The notes beneath the pieces are model-generated. The model worked only from the letters and a program-made list of their open reading frames with translations. It had not been told where the DNA came from and did no database searches. This document shows, piece by piece, positions 1-6,759 of a stretch of DNA of 23,885 nt. The translations under genes and the position numbers were made by a program. The stretch is from Bog-756 sp035531955 (GTDB lineage: Bacteria; Actinomycetota; Acidimicrobiia; Acidimicrobiales; RAAP-2). Numbering within the stretch: position 1 is the first letter of the stretch; each line of letters starts with the position of its first letter. The stretch spans positions 1-23,885 of the forward strand of contig DATKRZ010000104.1 of NCBI GenBank assembly GCA_035531955.1, read 5' to 3'.

Positions 1-765
1 GACACCCGAGCCGCCGGTCTTGGTGAAGGTCACCGCTCCGGCGTTACCTGTCGTATTCAGCTGGTCGGTGAAGGATGCCGATCCGGCCGTTCCCACCGTG
101 GCCGAGGTGGGCGCGACCTGGGTGATCGCGCCGGCGACGGCAGTGACAGTCAGGGTGAAGGCGAACGTCCCAGTGTTGCTCAGAGAGTCGGTTACGGTTC
201 CGTTCACCGAATAGGGACCCGCTGCCAACGGGGCGCCAACAACCGTGACTACCCCGGTACCGGATACGGCGAGGTTAGCGGAGCCCCCCAATTTGGCAAA
301 GGCCAATGTGCCGACACCGCCCGTGACGTTTAACTGGGTGGGGGGAAAGGCGGATGACCCCGTAGTAGTCACCGAAGCCGCGGTGGGAGCGATCTGAGTG
401 ATGGCGCCGGCAGTAACGTTGAGGGTGTAGGTGTATGCCCCGGAGTCGACTCCGGGGAGGTCCGTCATATTGCCGGTTGCGGTGTATGCGCCTGCCGCCA
501 AAGGACCGCTGGTGGAGACAATGCCCGCACTGGAAACCGTCAGTTGCGGCGCGCCGGTGCTCTGGGTGAATGTTACGGTGTTTGTGTTGCCGGAGGTTAC
601 GAGCTGTCGCGTGAAGCCGGACGTTGCGCTTGTCGCTATCGAATCTGAGGTGGGTGTCGCGGTGATCGTGGCGGCGTAGGCCGAGGGAACGAGCACCACC
701 AGTGAGGCGGCGACGAGGGCCAGAGCGGCCCCGACTGCCATCCGACGATTCGCTTTTCTGAGCAT
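1..765 (-). CDS. Secreted beta-rich repeat protein (Ig-like/cadherin-like repeats), 3' end outside window
   Basis: The reading frame is open from an ATG at 765 to the window edge (255 codons, no stop), so the C-terminal part is missing. Residues 1-31 form a clear signal peptide: basic MLRKANRR, a hydrophobic core, and an S-A-Y-A cleavage site. The mature part is Thr/Ser/Ala/Gly/Val-rich and has repeats of about 90 residues. ITQ(I/V)APT recurs at residues 122 and 214, with a looser copy at 34, and PLAAG(A/P)Y recurs at 88 and 179, each followed by a TLxVT strand end. This pattern is typical of extracellular Ig-fold repeats of actinobacterial surface or adhesion proteins. A GGGAG ribosome site lies 6-8 bases before the ATG. 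The partner, anchoring domain and exact family are not visible. A surface or adhesin role is inference. Confidence 0.8.
   Translation of the reverse strand, partial: MLRKANRRMAVGAALALVAASLVVLVPSAYAATITATPTSDSIATSATSGFTRQLVTSGNTNTVTFTQSTGAPQLTVSSAGIVSTSGPLAAGAYTATGNMTDLPGVDSGAYTYTLNVTAGAITQIAPTAASVTTTGSSAFPPTQLNVTGGVGTLAFAKLGGSANLAVSGTGVVTVVGAPLAAGPYSVNGTVTDSLSNTGTFAFTLTVTAVAGAITQVAPTSATVGTAGSASFTDQLNTTGNAGAVTFTKTGGSGV
438..457. repeat. 20-bp perfect palindrome inside the repeat-protein gene
   Basis: CCCCGGAGTCGACTCCGGGG equals its own reverse complement. It lies inside the coding region and encodes part of L-P-G-V-D-S-G at residues 103-109. That is the loop joining the last strands of repeat 1. 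The corresponding loop of repeat 2 (S-L-S-N-T-G) has no such palindrome. Confidence 0.6.
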
Positions 766-822
766 GGCTGACTCCCGCCCCGATGGCCTCTTGACGAAGG
801 CTCCGATACCTGTGAGGGTCCG

Positions 823-850
823 ACCGTAACACCTCCCAAATGTGATGCAA
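823..850 (-). promoter_or_regulatory. Possible promoter of the secreted repeat protein
   Basis: On the minus strand TTGCAT (845-850) is followed after 16 bases by TACGGT (823-828), about 57 bases before the ATG. The match to the sigma-70 consensus is moderate. The same TACGGT box appears in front of the amidase gene at 12369. Confidence 0.25.
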
Positions 851-1064
851 GTGGCAGGGGCGCGCACTCTTCATCGGTGAAGGATCGGACACCGGTCGGC
901 AACGATCGGAGCAACCTTCGGTCGATGAGAATCGACCGAACATAAGCGTCGGTCCTTGCCCAGCGACGTCCTGGCTCAGTCCCTCAGCGTCTCGGGGTAA
1001 GCGGCTGCTACCTGGGCGTTTAGGCCGCCCTTCCGGGCCTCGAGCCCGAGCCCCGGCCGACAGT

Positions 1065-1088
1065 CCCCGGTCTGACCACCCACCGGGG
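1065..1088 (-). terminator. Hairpin after the VOC gene, no U-tract
   Basis: CCCCGGT (1065-1071) pairs with ACCGGGG (1082-1088) around a 10-base loop, starting 8 bases beyond the stop codon of the VOC gene. There is no run of T after it, so an intrinsic terminator is plausible rather than shown. Confidence 0.4.
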
Positions 1089-1096
1089 TGCGGATT

Positions 1097-1879
1097 TCAC
1101 GCGCCGCGGTCAGGTCCGGCGACGAGCTTGAACTGGGTACCGTTCGGGTCGGCGGCTGTGGCCAAACGCCCGTACGGTGTGTCCTCGGCCGGCATCACGA
1201 TCGAGCCGCCGAGCTCGACGATCCGGCCGAGGGCGGCATCGGTGTCCTCGGCTCCGAAGTAGACCGACCAGTGCGCCGGGACATCCTCGGGAAGGAATCC
1301 CGAAGCATCCATGATCCCGGCCTGGCTGGCGTCGCCCTCCCCGAGGGTCGTGTAGCTGAACTCGGGTGTGTCGCCCACCACATGGGTGTCCCAACGGAAC
1401 ACCTCCCGATAGAAGGTGACCGCCTTTTGGAAGTCCCTCGTGTGCAGTTCGAACCAGGCCGGGGTGGCCGGCTCCCCCAGCACACCGAAGCCCTGGAAGC
1501 TCCTGGGTTGCCACATACCGATGGCGGCACCGCCGTCATCGACGACGACGGCCATGGTGCCGAGGTCACCGACGTCCATCGCTGGAACGGCGACCTGGCC
1601 TCCGGCCGCTATCGCCGTCTCGATGGTCTTTCGGGCGTCGTCGGTGGCCAGGTAGACCGACCAGATATCGGTCACCGGGGAGTCCGGCTGACTGCTCATG
1701 CAACCCGCGACCCGGATCCCGTCCTTGGCGAAGTTGAAGTATCCGCCGAACTCTTCAGCCGGCTCTTCGGCGGTCCACCCGAACAGTTCGCTGTAGAACG
1801 CCCGGCTGCGCTCGGTGTCGGAGGTCATCAGATCGACCCAGCAGGGTGCTCCGATGGGAGCGGTCTCTCGTGTAGGCAT
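1097..1879 (-). CDS. Two-domain VOC (glyoxalase/bleomycin-resistance fold) protein, Rv0577/CFP32-like
   Basis: A 260-residue protein made of two VOC modules. Module 1 (residues ~10-125) starts PCWVDLMTSDTERSRAFYSELFGW. Module 2 (~135-255) starts with W-F-E-L-H-T-R-D-F-Q-K-A and has F-Y-R-E-V-F-R-W. The layout (WVDL..FY..LFGW, GG.V..PA.DVGDLG, GA.IG.WQP, then a second copy) closely recalls mycobacterial Rv0577/CFP32. VOC proteins use metal-dependent chemistry on small ligands such as methylglyoxal adducts, or simply bind drugs; the substrate here cannot be read. The start is secure: the perfect Shine-Dalgarno AAGGAGG sits 5 bases before the ATG at 1879. The protein is probably cytoplasmic. It is transcribed alone, away from the SDR gene downstream in the window. 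Confidence 0.85.
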   Translation of the reverse strand: MPTRETAPIGAPCWVDLMTSDTERSRAFYSELFGWTAEEPAEEFGGYFNFAKDGIRVAGCMSSQPDSPVTDIWSVYLATDDARKTIETAIAAGGQVAVPAMDVGDLGTMAVVVDDGGAAIGMWQPRSFQGFGVLGEPATPAWFELHTRDFQKAVTFYREVFRWDTHVVGDTPEFSYTTLGEGDASQAGIMDASGFLPEDVPAHWSVYFGAEDTDAALGRIVELGGSIVMPAEDTPYGRLATAADPNGTQFKLVAGPDRGA

Positions 1880-1908
1880 GGCGCCTCCTTTTCCGGCGGG
1901 TTGGTGTC

Positions 1909-1914
1909 ATCCTA
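1909..1914 (-). promoter_or_regulatory. Possible -10 box of the VOC gene
   Basis: On the minus strand TAGGAT (TANNNT class) lies about 30 bases before the ATG of the VOC gene, leaving room for a short leader with the AAGGAGG site. I see no good -35 box. Confidence 0.3.
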
Positions 1915-1975
1915 TTGGACGCCACACCCGACCCGGCCATGCCCTCCCTCGCCCCTGCGTCAACGACCTACCATG

Positions 1976-2012
1976 GGGAACGGTGACCGTCGATAACCCT
2001 GCCGCCGTTCCC
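1976..2012. repeat. 8-bp inverted repeat, 21-base spacer
   Basis: GGGAACGG (1976-1983) is matched by CCGTTCCC (2005-2012). It lies in the divergent intergenic region and could be an operator or a weak hairpin. Neither use can be confirmed from the sequence. Confidence 0.35.
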
Positions 2013-2130
2013 TGAGGAATTCGAACAGCGTTGGCGGGCGCTGACCGGCGACAGCTTTCATCTGCCCGGCCCAGGGTCGAGGTCCGGCCCCGACCCGGCA
2101 CTTCCCCGCCCCAAGTCCAAAGGAGCCCTC

Positions 2131-2172
2131 ATGGCGCTGCCGCCGATGACACAGTGCCCGTCTCGGACATGA
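2131..2172 (+). other. Very short ORF (13 codons) with a strong ribosome site, possible leader peptide
   Basis: AAAGGAG (2119-2125) lies 5 bases before an ATG that opens M-A-L-P-P-M-T-Q-C-P-S-R-T and then stops, about 100 bases before the SDR start. It has a better ribosome site than the SDR itself. It could be an upstream leader ORF, the surviving end of a decayed gene (the frame is open back to 1987), or chance. Confidence 0.25.
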
Positions 2173-2275
2173 CCAGGCGGCCCCGCACTTCGCCCACAAC
2201 GCCGTGTGCTGGTCCAACCCCGGGCACGGGCCATCGCCCTCCGCCTGCGGGGTTCCTTTCTCGGGAACGGGCGGT

Positions 2276-3076
2276 GTGACCCTGGGACGGGTGGACGGCA
2301 AGGTGGCCATCGTGACGGGTGGCGCCGGCGGAATCGGTGCCGCCACGGCCCAGGCGCTGGCCGCCGAGGGGGCATCGGTTGCGGTCGTGGACATCGACGG
2401 CGACGGAGCGGCCCGGGTATCGGACGGCATTCGAGAATTGGGCGGTGCCGCCGTCGGTCTCCAGGCCGATCTCTCCGAGGAAGCCGAGGTGGACGGCGCC
2501 GTCCGGTCCGCAGTGGCCCACTTCGGACGGCTCGACGTTCTCCACAACAACGCCGCCCTCACCGAGTCGGACTTCCTCTCACGCGACACCCGTGTGACCG
2601 AGCTGGATCTCGAGGTCTGGGAACGGACGATGGCGGTGAACCTCCGCAGTCAGATGCTCACCTGCAAGCACGCCGTGCCGGAGATGGTGAGGGGCGGCGG
2701 CGGTTCGATCGTCAACATGTCCTCCGGGGCGTCCCTCAAGGGGGACCGGACCCGCACCGCCTACGGCGTGTCCAAGGCAGGCGTCAACACCCTGACGATG
2801 TACGTGGCCGCCGGCCACGGAAAATTGGGCATCCGGGTCAACACCATCGTTCCGGGCCTCATCCTCACCGAGGCGGTGCGTTCCCACCTGACCGGGGAGA
2901 TGTTGGACGGGCTGGGTCGGTCGACCCTCACGCCCTACCTGGGCGAGCCGGATGACATCGCCCACCTGGTCGTCTTCCTGGCCTCGGACGAGTCCCGGTA
3001 CATCACCGGGCAGATGATCACCATCGACGGCGGGATGTCCGCGCACGTCGGCCTCATCGGTGGCCGAGGAGGCTGA
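2276..3076 (+). CDS. SDR family NAD(P)-dependent oxidoreductase
   Basis: A classical short-chain dehydrogenase/reductase of 266 residues. The cofactor motif T-G-G-A-G-G-I-G is at residues 14-21. An acidic residue after strand 2 (VVDID) suggests preference for NAD(H). H-N-N-A matches the NNAG motif. The catalytic triad is Ser150 (NMSS) and Tyr163-x3-Lys167 (YGVSK), followed by the usual PG and the end motif ITGQMITIDGG. The start is uncertain: I chose GTG 2276, which begins VTLGRVDGKVAIVTGG as the family usually does. GTG 2204 would add 24 residues with no family resemblance. There is no good ribosome site at 2276. Its 3' end faces the next SDR gene, 46 bp away. The substrate is unknown (alcohol, sugar or hydroxyacyl compounds are all possible). 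Confidence 0.88.
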   Translation: MTLGRVDGKVAIVTGGAGGIGAATAQALAAEGASVAVVDIDGDGAARVSDGIRELGGAAVGLQADLSEEAEVDGAVRSAVAHFGRLDVLHNNAALTESDFLSRDTRVTELDLEVWERTMAVNLRSQMLTCKHAVPEMVRGGGGSIVNMSSGASLKGDRTRTAYGVSKAGVNTLTMYVAAGHGKLGIRVNTIVPGLILTEAVRSHLTGEMLDGLGRSTLTPYLGEPDDIAHLVVFLASDESRYITGQMITIDGGMSAHVGLIGGRGG

Positions 3077-3122
3077 TTCGCCGGCGGCCGCTCACGGGAC
3101 GATCGGCGGCCCTGCGGGTGGG

Positions 3123-3929
3123 TCAGGGCGGTCCGAGAACGTACGAGCCCGTGTCGGGATGGTGGTACCACCCGCTGGCGGCCTGGGTCCCGCCGTCGAC
3201 ATGGATCGTCTGGCCGGTCACGTAGCTGGAGAGCTCCCCGGCCAGGAAGACGGCCGCACCCGCCATCTCGTCGACATGGCCGGCCCGTCCGATGGGGACG
3301 GTGAGGCAGAAGGACGCCTCGGCACCCGGTGGAGCCACCGAGACCAGGCCCTCGGTGAGGGTGATGTCCGGGGCCAGGGCATTCACCCGGATGCGATGGG
3401 GGGCGAACTCGAGCGCCGCCGTCTTGGTGAAATTGATCACTCCGGCCTTCGCCGCGGCATACGCCGCGTACCCCGGGGCCGCCCGCACCCCCTCGATCGA
3501 CGTCACGCTGATGATGCTCCCACCGGACCCCTCCTCGACCATCGTCCTGGCGACACGCTGCGTACAGAGGATGACGTGCTTCAAATTGGCCCGGTACAGC
3601 GCGTCCCAGCCCTTCTCGGATGTCTCCAGGATCGGCGATGAGAAGACTCCACCGGCGTTGTTGACCAGGATGCTGACAGGACCGAGCTCGGAGCGCGTCC
3701 GCTCGAGCGCCCGGTCGACATCCGCCGACTGCCTGACATCGGCCACCACGCCCAGCCCGCCGACCTCCTGGGCCGCCGACGCCGCGCTGTCGGCATCACG
3801 CTCCCAGATCGCCACCGAGGCGCCAAAGGCGGCGAGCCCCCGGGCGATCCCCCGCCCGATCCCCGCCCCACCCCCGGTGACCACCGCCACCCGGTCGGTG
3901 AGGAGTACGGCCGAGGGATCCATGGACAC
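3123..3929 (-). CDS. SDR family oxidoreductase
   Basis: A 268-residue classical SDR. T-G-G-G-A-G-I-G is at residues 18-25 and V-N-N-A-G at 89-93. Catalytic Ser144 and Tyr157-x3-Lys161 (YAAAK) follow, then Y-V-T-G-Q-T-I-H-V-D-G-G. A tryptophan/glutamate pair after strand 2 (IWERD) points to the cofactor ribose pocket. The GTG at 3929 is preferred because AGAAGG lies about 11 bases upstream. ATG 3923 (two codons later) is the alternative. It is divergent from the carboxymuconolactone decarboxylase-like gene and convergent with the other SDR. The two SDRs are only moderately alike, so this is not a recent duplication. The substrate is not recognisable. Confidence 0.88.
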   Translation of the reverse strand: MSMDPSAVLLTDRVAVVTGGGAGIGRGIARGLAAFGASVAIWERDADSAASAAQEVGGLGVVADVRQSADVDRALERTRSELGPVSILVNNAGGVFSSPILETSEKGWDALYRANLKHVILCTQRVARTMVEEGSGGSIISVTSIEGVRAAPGYAAYAAAKAGVINFTKTAALEFAPHRIRVNALAPDITLTEGLVSVAPPGAEASFCLTVPIGRAGHVDEMAGAAVFLAGELSSYVTGQTIHVDGGTQAASGWYHHPDTGSYVLGPP

Positions 3930-3951
3930 GGGGACACCAGCCTTCTAAGTT
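3923..3951 (+). promoter_or_regulatory. Probable promoter of the CMD-like/epimerase pair
   Basis: TGGACA (3923-3928) and TAAGTT (3946-3951) are separated by 17 bases, a good match to a housekeeping promoter, and end about 50 bases before the ATG at 4003. The -35 box overlaps the start codons of the divergent SDR gene. Confidence 0.45.
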
Positions 3952-4002
3952 CGGGGGACGCACAAATGGCAGAGGCGAGATGCGGCCGAAAGTGGGAGTT
4001 GC

Positions 4003-4590
4003 ATGCCAAGGATAGAGCCGATTCCGCTGGACGAGCTGGCCGACAAGCCTCGCCGGATCATCGAGGACGGGGTGGCTGACGGCACCTACGCAACACCCGT
4101 ACCGCTCCAGATCTTCGCCTACCGGACGGCTCAGATCCTGATGACCGACGCGGCGCGTGGTGCCTGGGGGAAGCAGAGCCTCCTCGGGGGACGGATCCTG
4201 GAGCTCATCCGGATCCGGAGTGCACAGCTGGGCGAGTGCCAGCCGTGCATGCAGTCCCGCAAGCACGATTCGATAACCGATGAGGACGTTGCGTGCCTGG
4301 TCGCTCCCGGCCATTCGGAGTTGACCGAGCAGGAGCGCCTGGCCGTCGAGTTCCTCGACCTGCTCTCCGCCGACCACCACGCCATCGACGACGAGGTCTA
4401 CCGTCGCCTCGGTCGGGTGTTCACCGCCGCTCAGATCATCGAGTTGGGCTTCACCTGCGCCAATGCCATGGGCCTTCATCGCTTTATCCACACCCTCGAC
4501 GTCTTCGGGGACGGCCCTCCGGTCATCGCCTACGACCCAGGTCAGGTCGACACCGCCTACACCGGGGTGGCGGACCGGTCACCGGCATGA
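4003..4590 (+). CDS. Carboxymuconolactone decarboxylase / AhpD-like family protein
   Basis: A 195-residue helical protein with the CMD/AhpD signature G-E-C-Q-P-C-M-Q-S-R-K-H-D: Glu78, Cys79, Cys82, His88. It also has the conserved tail helix E-L-G-F-T-C-A-N-A-M-G-L-H-R-F. In AhpD-type proteins the Cys-x2-Cys pair is a redox-active peroxidase centre. In true decarboxylases the fold acts on gamma-carboxymuconolactone. The CxxC pair here favours a redox or peroxidase-like role, but many family members are uncharacterised. GGGAG lies 4 bases before the ATG. The stop overlaps the start of the epimerase gene (ATGA), so the two are co-translated. Confidence 0.85.
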   Translation: MPRIEPIPLDELADKPRRIIEDGVADGTYATPVPLQIFAYRTAQILMTDAARGAWGKQSLLGGRILELIRIRSAQLGECQPCMQSRKHDSITDEDVACLVAPGHSELTEQERLAVEFLDLLSADHHAIDDEVYRRLGRVFTAAQIIELGFTCANAMGLHRFIHTLDVFGDGPPVIAYDPGQVDTAYTGVADRSPA

Positions 4591-5573
4591 CCCAGACCGT
4601 GTTCGTCACCGGCGCCACCGGGCTTGCCGGCGCCAACATCTGCAAGCTCCTCATCGAACGGGGCGACGCGGTGCGCGCCCTGGCCCGTTCCGGAGCGGAC
4701 TCCGATCCGCTGGCGGCCCTGGGCATCGACGTCATCACCGGCGACGTCACCGACGCCGGTGATGTCCGCCGTGGTGCCACGGGTGCCGAGGCCGCCATCC
4801 ACTGCGCCGCCCTTCTGGGCGGAGCCAGCCAGGACCTGGCCCAGTTCGAGGCCGTCAACGTGGCCGGTACCAGGCACGTCCTGGACGCAGCCCAGGCGCT
4901 CGGCATGCGGAGGGTGGTCGCGGTCAGCACCGGGACGTTCTTCGACACCGACGGAGGCCTCGATCGGGAGGACGCGCCGGTGTCGAAGGAGCCGAGCTCG
5001 GATCCGTACACGGTGACGAAGATGGCGGCCTTCCAAGATGCCATGGCCAGGGCGGCCGCCGGCCAGGACGTGGTCACAACCCACCCCGGAGCGATCTTCG
5101 GACCTTCACCGGTGGTCAGCAATGCGCTGGCCCGGACCAGCTTCAACCGGGTACTGTCGTCGGCCCTTCGCCGGCGGCTCGACCGGTACCTCCGGTTCCC
5201 GGTCAGCTGGGTGTTCGCTCCGGACGTCGCCCGCGGCTGCCTCCTCGCCCTCGACCGCGGCGTCTCCGGCGAGCGCTACATGCTCGACGGCCGACCAGAG
5301 GATGTGGTCAGCGTCGCCGCCGCGTGCAGCCGGATCTGCGCGCTGGCCGGCATCGATCACCGGGTGGCCGACGTCGACCCCTCGGACGATCCCGAACTGG
5401 CACGGGTGTTCGGACCCACCCTGATGGCCATCGCCTCCAAGTCCGAACGGCCGGCGCGCCGCCAGCTCACCGAATCCAAGACCTACAAGCGGTTGGGCTA
5501 TGACCCCATCGGCCTCGACGAAGGCCTGGGAGCGACCGCCGCCTGGCTCCGGGAGATCGGCCGGATCGACTGA
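4587..5573 (+). CDS. NAD-dependent epimerase/dehydratase (extended SDR)
   Basis: A 328-residue extended SDR. T-G-A-T-G-L-A-G is at residues 8-15. Asp is well placed in the acidic stretch V-I-T-G-D-V-T-D, followed by H-C-A-A-L-L-G. The active site is Tyr141-x3-Lys145 (YTVTK) with an upstream V-S-T-G-T-F. The C-terminal half contains H-P-G-A-I-F-G-P and the substrate lobe. Such proteins act on nucleotide sugars, dihydroflavonol-like ketones or steroid/hopanoid substrates, and the sequence does not discriminate among them. The start is fixed by the ATGA overlap with the CMD-like gene. It converges on the TauE gene with only 13 bases between stop codons. Confidence 0.85.
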   Translation: MTQTVFVTGATGLAGANICKLLIERGDAVRALARSGADSDPLAALGIDVITGDVTDAGDVRRGATGAEAAIHCAALLGGASQDLAQFEAVNVAGTRHVLDAAQALGMRRVVAVSTGTFFDTDGGLDREDAPVSKEPSSDPYTVTKMAAFQDAMARAAAGQDVVTTHPGAIFGPSPVVSNALARTSFNRVLSSALRRRLDRYLRFPVSWVFAPDVARGCLLALDRGVSGERYMLDGRPEDVVSVAAACSRICALAGIDHRVADVDPSDDPELARVFGPTLMAIASKSERPARRQLTESKTYKRLGYDPIGLDEGLGATAAWLREIGRID

Positions 5574-5588
5574 GCCTCATATGAGGCT
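5573..5588. terminator. 16-bp palindrome between convergent genes, possible two-way terminator
   Basis: AGCCTCATATGAGGCT is a perfect palindrome that includes the last base of the epimerase stop codon and part of the TauE stop codon. It can fold as a 6-bp stem with an ATAT loop on either strand. There is no U-tract on either side. Confidence 0.4.
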
Positions 5589-6525
5589 AAGGCGGTCCGC
5601 TGCTCCCGGTCACCGCAGGGCCGACAATGCGCTCGACCATCTCGGGAGAGAGGGCTCCCCTCTGCCGGGGACGCACATAGGCGAGCCAGACCACGCCGAC
5701 ACCGAGCAGGGTCGTGCACAGCACCCAGCCCAGGGCGGTGGTGCCCACCCCGACGTATTTCAGGCCCGACGCAAAGATGACCAAGGTGATGGCGGGCCGT
5801 ATGTAGCGATCGGGCGCCCTCGACGACAGGAATGAACCGACGAGCACTGCGGGAACGCTCCCGATGATCAGCGAGGTCGTCACGGTGAACTCGACGTGCC
5901 CGAACGCCAGGGCCCCGAGGGCCGCGGCCAGAGTCAGGGGCACCGCCTGGGTCAGGTCGGTCCCGACCAGCTGGTTGGCACCCAGCATCGGATAGAGGAA
6001 GAGCAGGAGGACAATCATGAGCGAGCCGGAGCCGACCGAAGTGATACCGACGATCAGTCCGCCCACCATCCCGATCACCACCGAAGGCAGCGCCCTGACC
6101 TCGAGGTTGTGGACGACGCCCCGGCGAGCCTGCCCCTTGCGTCGATCGAGGGCGTAGCGCAGGAGCATCGCCGCGGCACCGATGAGGAGCGCAGCCCCCA
6201 AGATGATCTGGATGGTCCTCTCGGCCGATTTGGTGCTGCCGATCAGATGGAGCAGGTAGGCGCCGAGGAAAGCCGTCGGGACCGAGCCCAGGACCATCCA
6301 GCCGACCAACCCCAGGTTGACCGTTCCTCTTCTGAGGTGGACGAAAGCCCCGACCGGTCGCATCACCACGGCGGCGACCAGGTCGCTGGAGATTGCCGTC
6401 GCCGGCTTGATCCCGAAGAGCAGGATCAGCATGGGGGTCATCAGGGCTCCGCCGCCTGCGCCGGTCAGCCCGACGAGAAAGCCTACGACCGCACTCCCCA
6501 GGACGATATAGGGATTGACCTGCAC
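5587..6525 (-). CDS. TauE/SafE family sulfite exporter-like permease
   Basis: An integral membrane protein of about 312 residues with about eight hydrophobic segments. It has the family signature near the N-terminus (V-G-F-L-V-G-L-T-G-A-G-G-G-A-L-M-T-P) and its internal repeat in the second half (V-G-G-L-I-V-G-I-T-S-V-G-S-G-S-L). The loop between halves is basic (DRRKGQARR). The family exports sulfite, sulfoacetate or other organic anions; the substrate here is not known. Start: GTG 6525 (VQVNPYIVLG) with GGGGG 5 bases before it. A TTG at 6537 is also possible but has no ribosome site. A strong promoter lies upstream at 6566-6594. Confidence 0.88.
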   Translation of the reverse strand: MQVNPYIVLGSAVVGFLVGLTGAGGGALMTPMLILLFGIKPATAISSDLVAAVVMRPVGAFVHLRRGTVNLGLVGWMVLGSVPTAFLGAYLLHLIGSTKSAERTIQIILGAALLIGAAAMLLRYALDRRKGQARRGVVHNLEVRALPSVVIGMVGGLIVGITSVGSGSLMIVLLLFLYPMLGANQLVGTDLTQAVPLTLAAALGALAFGHVEFTVTTSLIIGSVPAVLVGSFLSSRAPDRYIRPAITLVIFASGLKYVGVGTTALGWVLCTTLLGVGVVWLAYVRPRQRGALSPEMVERIVGPAVTGSSGPP

Positions 6526-6565
6526 CTGTGCCCCCAACTCAACTAACTCGACTTAACCACTAGGG

Positions 6566-6594
6566 ATTATAGCATTTAGGGCCTCGACCGTCCA
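6566..6594 (-). promoter_or_regulatory. Strong promoter of the TauE gene
   Basis: On the minus strand TGGACG (6589-6594), a 17-base spacer and a consensus TATAAT (6566-6571) stand about 40 bases before the GTG start. This is the only perfect TATAAT noticed in the window and sits in a short A+T-rich patch. Confidence 0.6.
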
Positions 6595-6734
6595 GGATGT
6601 TGGCTGCGGAGGGCGCTGGCAGTGCCCGTCGGGCCATCCGGGTGGCGGAACATGTACCGGGTGAACCGCACCCGCAACGCGGTGGAGGGACGACGGATGG
6701 AACCGAGGTCAGCCCGCTCCAAGGACAGCGCCAT
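6576..6734 (-). CDS. Possible 52-residue small protein
   Basis: An open frame from ATG 6734 to TAA 6576 with G/C in most third positions, encoding an arginine-rich peptide (MALSLERADLGSIRRP…). It begins 21 bases after the methyltransferase stop on the same strand and ends inside the TauE promoter. No clear ribosome site is present and I recognise no family. In DNA this G+C-rich an open frame of this size can arise by chance. Confidence 0.2.
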   Translation of the reverse strand: MALSLERADLGSIRRPSTALRVRFTRYMFRHPDGPTGTASALRSQHPGRSRP

Positions 6735-6738
6735 CACC

Positions 6739-6759
6739 GCTGATCGGGTTCGGATCAGC
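6739..6759 (-). terminator. 7-bp-stem hairpin at the end of the methyltransferase gene
   Basis: GCTGATC (6739-6745) and GATCAGC (6753-6759) form a perfect inverted repeat with a 7-base loop and overlap the stop codon of the methyltransferase gene. There is no U-tract, so the terminator role is inferred from position. Confidence 0.4.

Larger units (their letters stand above)
766..1096. other. Intergenic stretch between two minus-strand genes
   Basis: I see no convincing gene here. The part near 823-850 may carry the promoter of the secreted repeat protein. The part near 1065-1088 has a hairpin placed as a terminator for the VOC gene. Between them, around 1034-1050, is a second small inverted repeat (CGGGC-CTCGA-GCCCG). 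The rest is unremarkable G+C-rich sequence. Confidence 0.5.
1880..2275. other. Intergenic stretch between divergent VOC and SDR genes
   Basis: No firm gene. It contains a candidate VOC promoter (1909), an 8-bp inverted repeat (1976-2012), and a + strand frame open from 1987 to 2172 with a coding-like stretch (…PEEFEQRWRALTGDSF…) but no start codon before 2131. It also contains a short ORF with a strong ribosome site at 2131. A truncated or frameshifted gene remnant is possible here. Confidence 0.4.

Noticed and set aside
20..943. Open frames 20-214 and 431-679 on the plus strand and 275-943 on the minus strand
   Set aside because: The minus-strand frame ending at 765 has a signal peptide and repeats; these others are antisense or off-frame shadows with unnatural composition.
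3077..3122. GGCCGC/GCGGCC inverted repeat between the convergent SDR genes as a terminator
   Set aside because: Only 6 bp with a 14-base loop in very G+C-rich sequence; too weak to list.
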